NCBI GenBank assembly: GCA_024509875.1
Contig: JAMPIV010000595.1
Coordinates: 721,001-785,000, forward strand
Reading direction: 5' to 3'
DNA length: 64,000 nucleotides
From: Oreohelix idahoensis
Lineage: Eukaryota; Mollusca; Gastropoda; Stylommatophora; Oreohelicidae
Both the position numbers and the translations under genes were made by a program. The notes below the pieces were generated by a model, which was given only the letters and a program-made list of their open reading frames with translations, had not been told where the DNA came from and searched no databases. Positions 22,637-33,015 of this stretch are shown in pieces. Numbering within the stretch: position 1 is the stretch's first letter; every line of letters begins with the position of its first letter.

Positions 22637-24645
22637 GCACCGGTATGGTCTCTTCCACTCGAAGCTTTATAGTGATGATTTTTCCTCCCAGAACTATCAT
22701 TCACAAAACGACCGCTACCAATTTTTCTTTTGGGGCTTTCTCCCCTCTTAAAATTCTTGATGAGAGATTTCCTCCCTACATCTTCTTCCTCCAGTTGGTT
22801 TAAGTCCGATTGAGGGATTTTCGGCTTATCCTGGGGTAAGACATCTTTTTGCACTCTCCGCATAGTGGCCATTGTAAAACAGTTAAGTGAAGCTTGTCCG
22901 TGAAAAGGGGCTTCCCATTCCATTTGGTCCACTTTTTCAAATCTATTTCTCTTTTTATTATCAGGCCTAATTTTGCCCCGTGGCGTGTCCAGGTCCTGAT
23001 CCATGTTCCCACTTGTGGGTGTTCCCTCATGTGCTATGCTACACCTTTCTACAAAATTTTCAATGTCCCATCTTGCTTTGGGCCAATAATAATTGTGAGC
23101 CACCTTTTGAATGATGGTACCTATCTTCTCATGGTCCCCATCTGGTTTCACATGTAGGCTCCTTATTAATTCTGTCCTGTATCTTTTTGGAAGAACCAGC
23201 TGTCCCTGACCTTTGGATCTAGCTCCAGTCTTCCTATACATCAACTTGTTTTTCATGTAAAAATCTCCCTTGCCTGGAGTTGTATGACAAGTTGACAATT
23301 TTCTGAAACAAGGCTTGAGTGTTTTATCCCCAGCCTGTGCCTTCCTCATCTCTTCTGGAGTGGTATCTAACATAATATCCTCCTCCTGTCTTGAGGTCGA
23401 CCTGACCTGAAGGGTTGCCATATACACAGGTTTCCTTCTGCAACGGTCAGTGTCATGATTGTCCATCTGACAATTTTTACACCACCTTTTTCCTTGGTTG
23501 AAAGATTTTCTTTCATCATATTTCCTTTCATCGAATTGTGGGAATTTATTTTTATTGTCATACCGTGGCCTATCAAATTGGTGCTTACCTTTATTTTGAT
23601 CCTTAGGATCAAATTTATTAAAGTTCTGTGGTGCCCTAAAGTTATCCACCTGTTTCTTTTTATTACCTGTTACCTCTGCTTGAGCTGCTTGATACCTTTC
23701 AGCAACATTTAGCAACTCACCCAGCCTCTCTGCACCTTGTTCCATGAGAAACTTTCTCAGGTCTGGAGCCATGGACTCTCTTAGTTGCTCTATAAGGACC
23801 ATTTCCTTAAGATCTTGGGTTTTCCCCAGAGAAGTCCATTTCTCCAAGTATGTCTCTATTCGGGCAGAGAACTGGTGATAGGTTTCACCTGACAGTAGTT
23901 TAGCATTCCTAAATTTTTTTCTATAGAATTCTGCATTCTTTTCATACCTTAACAAAAGAGCCTGCTTTAGCATGTCATAATTTTCCTGATCACCTCTGCT
24001 CATTTTTGCAAAAACTTCATAAGCTGCCCCACGAAGTCCCTGAGATAACTTTAAGCTCCACCTTTCTCTCTCTAACCCATACGTGGTAGCTAATAGTTCG
24101 TACCTATTTATATAGCTCTCAATATCATCGTCTTTCTCAACAAAATGATCTAAATGAAAATTCATAGCTGAGATTGAGGCTCCTTGAGTAACCGTAGCAT
24201 CAGAGGCAAAGGGACTGGCACCATTTTCAGGAGCATGGCCTTGAAACTCAAACTCCCTTAGTCGTAACTCATGTTCCCTTTGTAATCTTTTATCTTCTGC
24301 TTCCCTTTCTGCAGCTAATTTCCTCTCTTCCCTTTCTGCAGCCAATTTCTTCTCTTCCCTTTCTGCAGCCAATCGTTTGTCTTCTCTTTCTGCCTCCAAT
24401 TTCTTAGCCTCTTTGTCAGCCTCAATCTGCAACCTCTTAGTCTCAGCCTCAGCTTCAAATTGTAACTTCTTAATTTCCCTTTCAGCCTCTAACCTTCTTT
24501 CGGCTTCTTTTTCTAATCTTCTTTCTTCGCGTTCAATAAATTTGTCACATTCCGTTGTGACATAGGCAACCATAACTTGCCCATCTAATCCTAACTCTTT
24601 TGCAGTCTGAACCGCAGCAGATCGAAATTTGGCCAGGTCCGCCAT
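22597..24645 (-). CDS. gag: Element D gag with integrase zinc finger, in-frame chimera
   Basis: 682 residues. Residues 50-140 form a charged coiled coil with repeated AEREEKKLAAEREERKLAAE. A capsid-like region follows (FHLDHFVEKDDDIESYINRY ... WSLKLSQGLRGAAYEVFAKM). A CCHC knuckle is CKNCQMDNHDTDRC (C-x2-C-x4-H-x4-C) near residue 385. Only about 20 residues later comes PVYMATLQV and then an integrase zinc finger (ELIRSLHVKPDGDHEKIG ... YYWPKARWDIENFVERC), whose last Cys is lost (CSIAH). The final 150 residues, basic and S/K-rich, do not resemble an integrase core. No protease motif is present, so deletions have kept the frame open. Confidence 0.85.
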   Translation of the reverse strand: MADLAKFRSAAVQTAKELGLDGQVMVAYVTTECDKFIEREERRLEKEAERRLEAEREIKKLQFEAEAETKRLQIEADKEAKKLEAEREDKRLAAEREEKKLAAEREERKLAAEREAEDKRLQREHELRLREFEFQGHAPENGASPFASDATVTQGASISAMNFHLDHFVEKDDDIESYINRYELLATTYGLERERWSLKLSQGLRGAAYEVFAKMSRGDQENYDMLKQALLLRYEKNAEFYRKKFRNAKLLSGETYHQFSARIETYLEKWTSLGKTQDLKEMVLIEQLRESMAPDLRKFLMEQGAERLGELLNVAERYQAAQAEVTGNKKKQVDNFRAPQNFNKFDPKDQNKGKHQFDRPRYDNKNKFPQFDERKYDERKSFNQGKRWCKNCQMDNHDTDRCRRKPVYMATLQVRSTSRQEEDIMLDTTPEEMRKAQAGDKTLKPCFRKLSTCHTTPGKGDFYMKNKLMYRKTGARSKGQGQLVLPKRYRTELIRSLHVKPDGDHEKIGTIIQKVAHNYYWPKARWDIENFVERCSIAHEGTPTSGNMDQDLDTPRGKIRPDNKKRNRFEKVDQMEWEAPFHGQASLNCFTMATMRRVQKDVLPQDKPKIPQSDLNQLEEEDVGRKSLIKNFKRGESPKRKIGSGRFVNDSSGRKNHHYKASSGRDHTGAWTNGSTQLKVHM

Positions 24646-24812
24646 TGTCTATCATGTAACTTAATACAATGTCTAACCAACAATTCAATCTCTAATGGAC
24701 AAAACAGGCACCGTGAGCTCAACCTTATTTAATTCCACCCAAGGATACCTTTTAATTCTTATATTCCCTGAAGTGAATTACCCCCAATATTTTTAATAGT
24801 TAAAGATTCAAA

Positions 24813-24832
24813 ATCCCAAGAGCGAGACCCCA
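24813..24832 (-). promoter_or_regulatory. Candidate tRNA primer binding site of element D
   Basis: Five bases inside the 5' LTR the coding strand reads TGGGGTCTCGCTCTTGGGAT. It begins TGG, complementary to a tRNA CCA end. Upstream on the plus strand GATTCAAAATCCC resembles a tRNA T arm, so complementarity may extend past the acceptor stem. The tRNA species is not assigned. Confidence 0.65.
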
Positions 24833-24837
24833 ATATA

Positions 24838-26857
24838 TGTGGTGAAGTGGGATGTTATAAATATTTATAGGGGACTTAGTGTACTGACTGAGATCAGCTG
24901 TGAAGGTATCTATATCTATTAAAAGTAGTGTATTATAGATAACCTTACTTGCTACCACATATCTCTTTATCTCAGTCAGAATTATTCTGGAATAGTGTGA
25001 TGCTACGTTATGTGTCTAGGGTATGAGTATGGTGAAGTGTAAGTCACAACAACAGACAGATAAACAATTTAATTTAATCCACTACTCTTGACAACACTGT
25101 GACACTCACATACATATAACACTCTACGAGAATAGCTTAAAGAAGTCACTCGTAACGGTTCAAATAACAATATGTATTCATTACTAGCATGAATGAATAT
25201 GTGTCCTGATTCAACTACAAGGGAACCAGGAATCACAATCAATTTAAATTACAAGTTATGTACAGAATGTATTTAATATGAATATTGTAGTGACATATAT
25301 TATTACAAATGTTCTATGTGTGTCAGTTGTGTAGTAGTAAAATGAGGTAATACTGGTTTTGTTTTGTTCAAGCTCTGTTGGTATTTGTCATCATGACTTC
25401 AATAGTTTGTCTTTAGGGATCAGTATTGGAGATGTTCACAGTTCCTGATTTTAAGACAAGTAAATTCCCCTCTGAATGGTATTTTTATAAAGTTATTTCT
25501 AGATGAGGGGACATAATGTTGAGCTCAGCTGGCCAACTCTGCTTATCTTGAGTGATGGCGGCAGGAGAGGACTCCTCTGCTCGAATTCTCTTCTGGGCTC
25601 TGGAGATACCTCACTGATAGCTAAAAGGACCAAGGAGTATGCTGTCCGACACTGGATTCAGCAAATCTCTGACTAGGTGCTGCTCACTACCATCAAGACC
25701 ACTGTCCCACAATTCATACGAATAACACAGATACGTTGATTAGCAATGAATTCTGGCACAAACTGGCACAAATTCCCATCTGCTTATCTTCCAGGCTTTT
25801 ATTTAGCCAAATATAAGCTGGCTTCAACGCACTGATGCTTTATCAAGTGTATTTAAACAAGTGGTTTCGAACTAACGCTCCCAAGTGTGTATATCAGCGC
25901 GACTGGCCAATGAGCCACGTTTCGACAAGTGTTTGAAAAAATGTTATCTTTTCCCGTCTCCCCTAACAACCAAGATAGTATTTATAGCCCGACCAATCGT
26001 GGTTAGGCTTTCATTTGTTGCGCTCCAATCAATTTGGAGTTTACATGGTAGGCTATTTCTGTAACGTAAATTTTTTTCAAACACGTTAAAAAAAAATCTT
26101 ATGAGCAGAAATGATTTTATGCTGTCAGGCACCCCCAATATTTTATTTTGGGTATAATTTATTAATTCCTGGACTATTTGCGTAACGTTTTACATATTAT
26201 TTGTCAGCAAGCCCTAAGGAACCCAAAAATACTAATTTAAAGGAGCTACGTGGCTGCGTTCAAAATATGCAATTTCTTCTACCTCCTGTTTGGAAGATGT
26301 GCTGTCTGGGTACTGTTATGTGTTCAAACGTAAACCCATCTAATGTTATCTTTTCTAATAAGAGTTTGTTATGATTTATAAACCTAACTCTGGGAAAGGG
26401 TAGTGTATTTTATCACTGTCCGTCTGAAAAAAAATTAGTGCATGTAGACTTACACGCGTGATGGCAGCATTTGCGTATCGCGCGAAGCGTGTTTAGTGTT
26501 CGGCTTCCTCTCCCTTCTCGCTATCCTTTAGTCCAACTGTTCGTTCGTTTTGGTAACGTAATGTAGAAAAAGACATGAATGGAATTTAAAATTTAGGTCA
26601 TTACGCAGTCTCTCAATTCTTTTCCAAGAAATACAGCACACGTTTCATTGAAGAAGGCGGGTAATAATACAGTAAGCTTTTATATCAACGTGAAAGCGTT
26701 ACAATTTGCAGACGAAGCAGAAAACAAGGGGGATTTCGAGTACATTCTTTGTGATAGCACTGTCATTTTACCATTGCTCTTTTCTTTATTATATGTATTT
26801 ATTAGGCTTTATATTTAATTGATAATTTATATATGTGGATTAGAATATTCCATGACA
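24838..26857 (-). repeat. Element D LTR, right (5' LTR in coding orientation)
   Basis: 2020 bp, near-identical to 18618-20628. Differences seen are a 10-bp insertion repeating ACTGGCACAA near 25763, a few substitutions near 25780-25810, single changes near 25900 and 26320, and one A fewer in the run near 25935. The promoter driving the element should lie here; no specific box is claimed. Confidence 0.95.
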
Positions 26858-26862
26858 GACAC
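26858..26862 (+). repeat. Target-site duplication GACAC (right) of element D
   Basis: Exact repeat of 18613-18617. Confidence 0.95.
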
Positions 26863-27672
26863 GCTAGTTTTAATAATAATTATGGATGTACTTTTTTGTA
26901 TGCTCCGTCCTGTGGTATCAAGCACAGATAAATGTGCGCTATGTAAGGAAAGGTTGAATAAAAATTAAAATTCCGTTCAGATGTATCGACGAGAACATCT
27001 TCTTCAGCGGCAAACATAAAATAACCGCGAAAATAAGAAACACGTTAAATGCAGTTCTTCTACTTTTTAATTTTGTTAAAAATTGTATTTTAAATTTTCA
27101 ACGTTAGCCATTTTTCCCGTTATTTTGTTACATTAAAACTGAAATGTTTTTATCTCAATATTCTTTGATGCTATTTATTACGCCTATTTCTCGCTTCCAA
27201 AATGTCAGATGCAACATATTTCGCGGAGATATAATATTTCTGAAGAGCACTAGGATAATGTAATTACAAGAGAACTGCTAATGCTATTAAATCCAGCTCA
27301 ATCCACTTCTAGAAGTAACATCTGTAAAAAGTGCATACCTCGCCAGACTCAGACGGCTCAAGTTGAAAATACCACTTGATAAAATTATGTACTGTACTTT
27401 AAAACGTTATATTATCAGTTCTCTTGTATTTTAATGGCATACTCATTATCATCATCATCATCATCATCATCATTTTCAGCAAATTCATTTGCGCACCTTA
27501 TGGAGCACTAATCCACCACAGCAGCTGGTCCATTTGCAGGAAGCTTGCACCAAGCAGTTATATGCTCTTGCAGCGGTCGTTTCTGTTACAATTTGTTTGA
27601 CATGATGACGTTGCCTGACTCATGCACAAAATGTCATATTAAGAAGAAAGATTAGAAGAGTCCAGTCTAGAA
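26863..27672. other. AT-rich stretch, no recognised gene
   Basis: Nothing recognised apart from a (CAT)n run at about 27447-27474, which may be a LINE tail on the minus strand, although no LINE coding sequence is visible next to it. Confidence 0.45.
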
Positions 27673-27874
27673 CAGGGGCCCTCAACATTTTTTTTGGTCT
27701 TATGGCCTCCTTCTGAACCTCATTTCCTCTGTGGACCCCGTCATATTTGCTGTTAGCTGACAAAAGGTACTTTACCATTTTACTGTGTGACCCCCTAGAA
27801 ATATGACATTGTCCCTTGGGGCGTAAAGGGGTAGGGGGGGGGGGAGAGAATATGGCCAACGTTGAGAACCACTG
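27673..27874. mobile_element. hAT-type MITE with 8-bp target duplication
   Basis: 202 bp. The left end reads CAGGGGCCCTCAACATTTTT; the right end, reverse complemented, reads CAGTGGTTCTCAACGTTGGC. These resemble widespread hAT terminal inverted repeats. The 8-bp duplication GTCTAGAA is exact on both sides (27665-27672 and 27875-27882). An 8-bp duplication is diagnostic for hAT. No transposase is inside, so it is non-autonomous. Confidence 0.88.
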
Positions 27875-28234
27875 GTCTAGAAGACAGCAGAGACAAAGTA
27901 AACAATGCGATTGAGTTTTTCGGGTGTGTGACGTTCGAGAAGCGCTCCAGTAACTGGAGATACGAGTAAACTGAGAGCAGGTGACAATTATAGGGTGGCT
28001 TGTGCAGAGTAGATTAAAATTTAAATTAAAAAATATATATCTTCTTTCATAAAAAAAAAAACATAGGAAACCATCACAAAACATAAGAATCACAAAATTA
28101 AAAAAAAACATGAAATAATTAATGTTTACAGTAGCAGTGATATTTGTTGGCGTCTTCCACGGCTCGCATTATTTCAAATTCGCGTAAATTGAGATCGCGT
28201 AAACTCCGGTTGCACTGTACTCTACTAGATATAG

Positions 28235-28560
28235 TAAGGTAGTCACATAGCAGAAACTACCGACTGTCATATCAATCTTCTTCTTCTTCTTCTTTCACTT
28301 TTCAACTCCCAAAGGAGCACAGGCCTTCAACAAGCGTATGCCAAGTCTTACTGTCACGTGCCATCTCCAGGTCTTGCCACGTCTTTTTCACCCCTTTCAT
28401 GTCTGTCTCCATTTCTCCTTTCCATGTGTTCTTGTGGTCTTCCTCTAACTGCAGTTGGGTAGTGAAGTGTTAAAGGTTTTTTATTCCAAGTCTTAGCTTT
28501 ATGAAATGGAGTGACATGTTTCCTTCCTCGCTGCTTTTGCCGTCCCTAAATCAGAAACAT
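28235..28560. repeat. Repeat S copy 5, split by a LINE tail
   Basis: The left part at 28235-28265 (TAGTCACATAGCAGAAACTACC) and the right part at 28453-28560 (GTAGTGAAGTGTTAAAGG ... CCTCGCTGC ... CCCTAAATCAGA) match the two halves of the repeat S unit. The intervening 190 bp is an L2 LINE tail, so the LINE fragment inserted after this S copy. Confidence 0.6.
28266..28452 (-). pseudogene. LINE family L2, 3'-terminal fragment inserted in repeat S
   Basis: The minus strand encodes EMETDMKGVKKTWQDLEMAR then TWHTLVEGLCSFGS and a stop, followed by GAGTTGAAAAGTGAAAGAAG and a GAA-rich tail. It is homologous to 18305-18545 and is a 5'-truncated retroposon. Target duplication not resolved. Confidence 0.7.
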
Positions 28561-28984
28561 AGACAGTGAATTAGCAGTTCTAGCCACGATTTGAGGCATC
28601 TGTCATGTGGATGTATAGAAGAATGATCGCATCTGACCAAAAGAGACAAAAACAACAATACCACAACAACAACAAAAGAGAAAGGAAACCCAGAAAATGT
28701 AAGAATGAAAAGAGAAATAATAAAAACGATCAAATTCAGACAGAAAAAAAATATTTTTGTCATACATAAAAAAAGAAAAAAAAACATTTCTGAAACTATA
28801 ATGGAAGGAACAGTTGAAGGTAGACGTGCAAGAGAAAGACGTACAAGTGGGTAGCTAACATCAACAGATGTTACACAAGAGACTGCCGGAGTGTACCATC
28901 AAGACTAAAGACAGAATTAATTGTAGATCAGTTGCAACCAACCCAAAAGCAGAGTCTTTATCCACTTAGAGCTGGGTATACTGG
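28561..28984. other. Stretch without recognised gene
   Basis: A-rich plus strand. The open frame on the minus strand is a low-complexity F/L/V-rich artefact. Confidence 0.45.
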
Positions 28985-29065
28985 AGTGTGACGTAACCAA
29001 GTTTCGAACCAGGTAACTTTGCGTCCAGAAGCAAGCGCTGTAACCACTCTGCCAATGGACGCTGC
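28985..29065 (-). repeat. tRNA-derived sequence (SINE head-like), second copy
   Basis: The minus strand reads GCGTCCATTGGCAGAGTGG then TTACAGCGCTTGC and the B-box-like GGTTCGAAACT. TGGCAGAGTGG fits the pol III A box, and spacing to the B box is tRNA-like. It shares AGCGCTTGCT and the B-box region with 12452-12520. Confidence 0.55.
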
Positions 29066-29159
29066 CTTCGTAACCTACATTATTCTTCTAGTTTAACCAC
29101 GAACCATGAAAAAGTTCGTCCGCTTTATCGTTTCTTTTTTCACAGAACATATGTGTATA

Positions 29160-29645
29160 GACGAGGGTGGTCCAACTGCAGCCTCGCGAGCCAAATGTGG
29201 CCTGCGTAACATTGTTTTGTGGCCCGCGCTCAGACAAAATATATTTTTTTTTAATTATAAGGCATACCTTGTAATTAAAACTTTTGAGATTAGACTCGAA
29301 ACGTCCTGAGCAAAGCAATGTTTTACTGCCTGCAGTCGGCATCCGAAACCGTTCGATTGACACTGATATATCGAGACTCTGGTTACGTTACAGAAAATCC
29401 CCACCCCCTCAAACTTCCCATTAGAAGACAAGAATAAAACTAAATTTTTTCAATAGAAATTCAATGCTCATTGTAATTTTCATTGTATTTTATTTTTCAT
29501 TTCGCACTCACAGATTTGCATCCATTTTTACTGAGCTTTCATTTTAAATAAATTTTTTTTTATCATGAATGGCAAGCGAGCTTGAAATTTTTGGTTTATG
29601 TGGCCTGTGACATTATTTTGGGTCGATCTCTGCTTCACTGCGGCA
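29160..29645. mobile_element. Possible hAT-like non-autonomous element
   Basis: The left end (GGGTGGTCCAACTGCAGCCTCG then GAGCCAAATGTGGCCTGC) resembles hAT-type ends. The right end, reverse complemented, has AGAGATCGACCCAAAATAATGTCACAGGCCACA, sharing the GGCCAC/GTGGCC element. No exact duplication was found, so boundaries and class are tentative. Confidence 0.35.
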
Positions 29646-29696
29646 GTAATCAGTTACTTTTGTTGTACTGACTTATTACATGCTTTTCAATGGTCG

Positions 29697-30672
29697 GCAA
29701 CTCTTTCTTTCTCTGCTATGTAGCAGATATTTTGTATTTTCAAACATTCTTTCACTCCTTTCAGTAATAATTCGTCTTGGCTGACCATCCCTGCTGAGAG
29801 AGTAGAGAGAAGATGCAATATTGAACGACAGTCGTGATGGTAAAATTCTCGTGTACCAAACCTTGGCCGCGTCGGATTAGCACGACGTAAGCCCAGCCAG
29901 TTTATTTAGCGCTGATTTGGCGATTGAGATTCCCTAATTACTGCCGTGAAGAGGCACATCCCAGATGGTTACACGAGGGTCGGTGTTTGCACAAGGACTG
30001 GGAGATACATTATCCGTCTGCGGACATATTACAGACATGCACCTGAAAGACGGAATGAAGTAATAGCATCTGGATAGCAGTATTAAGAAGATATTACTTG
30101 AGTTAAAAGTAAGATGGTGTATTTGTAGGCATTGGAGAGAATGCAATCGGGTGTTTTATTGCCATATATGGGAGGTGACCTTTTGCATCACGCACAGAAT
30201 TTCAGGCGGAAATAATTTTGAAATTACCCCACAAAACACGCATGTTTGAAACGATTGGCGTTCTGCTTACCATCGTAACAAACAAATGCAGAGGAAGACA
30301 GGCAATATAATCTGACATTTTTTGCTAGTCTAGTTCACTGTGAGAATCGCTTGCCAAGACGACCACCAGACTGCCAGAGTTAGAATCGGCATTCACTTAT
30401 CACACCGGACTTTTTGTTGGAGAATTTTGAAGGACAAAAAGCCCAGGAAAACTCTTTCATTTTAATAAGGAAAAACGGGATTTGAGGAAATTCAAAACAC
30501 GGAGTCATATTGGAAATTCATTGTTAACATAACAACAACCCAGAAACGTGTAAAAAGGCATCTGCTAGTACCTTAACTTTATTCCTCTCTCTGAGCAAAC
30601 AGTCCATGAGCCAAGATTGGCGCAAGTTGTACATTTTACATTCTATATTTTTCATTACTAACATGTGAACTA
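29697..30672 (+). repeat. Interspersed repeat P, copy 1
   Basis: Direct homologue of 61815-62650. Anchors are CTGCTATGTAGCAGATATTT, GATGGTTACA, ATCGCTTGCCAAGACGACCA, AGCCCAGGAAAACTC, CCATGAGCCAAGATTGGC and ATTACTAACATGTGAACTAA. No coding content is seen in this copy. Because copy 2 directly follows a LINE RT, this may be that LINE's 3' untranslated region. Confidence 0.7.
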
Positions 30673-30841
30673 ATATGTATATATTGCCATGTGAATATTA
30701 GTATGTGAAAATTGCTAGTGGATATAGAAGTCATTTGAGGCTGGCAACCTCAGCCTATAGAATGATGATTTCATGAACCACCACTGCAAAGGCTGGTGAC
30801 TGTTTTATTTCTAGTTTCTTAAAGAGAACTAAAAGCATAAG

Positions 30842-30846
30842 TAGTC
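30842..30846 (+). repeat. Target-site duplication TAGTC (left) of element B
   Basis: TAGTC directly before the LTR start TGTTGCTG and again directly after the right LTR at 41800-41804. Confidence 0.85.
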
Positions 30847-32110
30847 TGTTGCTGTCGTTTTTTACAGAGTCATAATGGGTAAATCTATTTTATACTTTTG
30901 TCGTTTTTAACGGAGTCATATAGGTAAATCTATTTAATACTTTTGTTGTAAAACTTTGTTGGTCAAAGTTGGATAATTGGGTATTAACTTCTATGACAGG
31001 TTGTTTAAAGGGTTATCTTCTCTTTCTTTCAATCGTTGTCGTTGATCTGTCTGAACGATGCTCATTTTTATGCGGTCTAAGCATGCGCAGGGTTCTGAGC
31101 GCGAACTGTGACTTCCGTCATTTAGATTGTGATCTGGGCTGTCGGACGACGATGTCCGTTGTGTTTTCCTCTTACTATGCCTTTGGCTGCAGAACATTTG
31201 AAATTACCTTTTTGCGAGTGAAGTTCACAGATCTTGAGAGACAGAATTTCTTCTTTGCTTCTAGTTCTAGCCAAATGAGATTATATGTTTTCAAGTGAAC
31301 AGAAGCCTAATGATGATGATAAATTATTGTGGCCGCCACAGGTTGGCGGTATATATATATATGTTTAGCACGGTTTGATTGTGCTTGCTAAAAAAGGATA
31401 CACAGCTGTCTACATATTGAGGCCCTGTATTACGGCCAATATTTTCAGCAAGAGGAAATATACCTGGCGAGCTATGCCAGTTGAATAACAGCCTTATGTA
31501 TTATTGCTACGCAATTTAGGAGCTCGTTTGTTGAACGACAGAGCTAATTAAGTACCTGACGCGCTGAGTCAATGGTACGGAAGCTACATTACATATTGTA
31601 ACATTAGGACAGATGATGTTTGATGTATGATGCAAGCCTTTGATTACCAGACATTTAACAGTCATTTATTATCTATGTGAAGTCATTGATCTCGTCGATT
31701 TGACTGTCCTGTTGATGCTACTGTCAGTTTCGTAAATAAATGTTTGAAACGTGCCAGCAGTCTTCAATTCATCATTGACTACTGCATGTGAGTGTATGGG
31801 TGCATTATTGACTTTACTAAGAGCCTCAAGCATTCGTGTTTTCGTATACATCCACACTCAGCACATCATAATACCAATATCACAGATCTGCAACATGTAC
31901 GCTGTTTACTGTGAGTGATCATAGTACCCCTGGCAGTGCCTCACTCTGGTGGCCATTACATTCCTGGCCGTTACATTTCTGGTGACCTACATCGACACCG
32001 CAACATTACACAGTCCAGATGATAAACGACACGTTCACTCTGCCAGCTTTCACATCACTCTTAAACAGTACGTTACATTTATGGTGGCCGTTACAAAACA
32101 GACGGTTACA
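30847..32110 (+). repeat. Element B 5' LTR
   Basis: 1264 bp, TGTTGCTGTC ... GGTTACA. Its first 110 bp is a twofold internal duplication (GTCGTTTTT, then GAGTCATA, then GGTAAATCTATTTAATACTTTT). Matches 40385-41799 apart from a 100-130 bp block after TTTCCTCT present only in the 3' LTR, and AT-repeat length. Has a short TATATATATATATG after GGTTGGCGG, and AATAAATGTTTGAAAC as a polyadenylation-type signal near 31736. Confidence 0.9.
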
Positions 32111-32190
32111 TTTATGGTGCCCAGTTGATGGGGCTATACTAATCTGAGTTACATTTCTGGTAGCCAGCTACATTTATGGTGGACCAGATT
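31945..32190 (+). promoter_or_regulatory. Array of primer-site-like repeats across LTR end and leader of element B
   Basis: Units of the form GTTACATTTATGGTGGCC or variants recur at about 31946, 31966, 32071, 32104, 32149 and 32168. One of them (32104) is the actual LTR/leader junction: LTR end GGTTACA, then TTTA, then TGGTGCCCAGTTGATG as likely primer binding site. The other units look like duplicated copies of that junction. The same array is seen in A's leader and at 41637-41799. Confidence 0.6.
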
Positions 32191-33010
32191 TGTGGGTTTT
32201 CTACATTTTCAAAACAGTGGCAAATAGGTCAACAACTGAGCTGACTCACATAAACACTGACGTTGGCATTTTTGTGTTACTGCTACATGGACCTCAACTG
32301 CTACGGAATTGAAGTGACATTGTTATACATTTCTGGAGTTCTACAAAAGATGGCAATACATCTGTAATATCAAGTCACATCATTACCTGTCGACCTAAGA
32401 TTGTAAACAGTACCGCTGGTTGTTTAAACTACATTCTGAGCTATCAAGTCACATCGTTACCTGTCAACCTAAGAACGTAAACAGTACCGCTGGTTGTATA
32501 CACTACATGCTACAAACATATCGACGTTGGATTTTCTAGTCTCAACTGGTGTCGAGTATGATTTGTGTAGCTACACTTTATAGACCACTGCCTGTTATGA
32601 AGTTACGGTGACCTTCAACGGTGGATCGTCTACCATTGTTGTTGACAGTAGTATCGCATTATATTGCATCTTTGCGGCTATTGAGGAGTGTGCTAAAAGA
32701 TAAGTGGCCGGTTTTAGTGTGTAAACTGTGCCTTTATTTTGTGTAAAGCTGAGCCTTCCTCTAAACACATTCTACATATTGTGTATTTATATATGCCATG
32801 CATGTTTTGTGTATACATGTTTTTGTTTACATGTTTATTTAGTGTGTATTTCAGCGGGCTGGTTGGGTAAGGAGACTCCGATAGAAAATACCACGTGATA
32901 GAGGTTCTATCGAGAGCGTTTTCTGTAGGATTACGCATATTTCCCCAGTGGAAATTGCAAGCAACCTGTGTTGCTACTTTTCAGTTTTTTTTTCTTAGCT
33001 GTGACGAGAT

Positions 33011-33015
33011 GTGTT
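33011..33015 (+). repeat. Target-site duplication GTGTT (left) of nested element C
   Basis: GTGTT precedes the LTR start TGTTACGTG and recurs at 35728-35732. Element A, which lacks this insertion, has the equivalent uninterrupted leader (minus strand near 3110-3145), supporting the boundaries. Confidence 0.85.

Larger units (their letters stand above)
18618..26857 (-). mobile_element. Element D: complete-ended, recently inserted Gmr1-like LTR retrotransposon lacking protease and integrase core
   Basis: 8240 bp bounded by two 2-kb LTRs and a perfect GACAC duplication. Coding runs on the minus strand: gag with CCHC knuckle, integrase HHCC remnant, integrase C-terminal GPY/F-type module, RT, RNase H. 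Integrase pieces precede RT, which is the reverse of normal gypsy order. LTRs differ by only about six substitutions and two small indels by eye, so insertion is young. The gag-to-integrase ORF is an in-frame 682 codons, but the protease and the integrase DDE core are missing and RT has two frameshifts. The copy was therefore probably mobilised by proteins from a relative. Confidence 0.9.
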
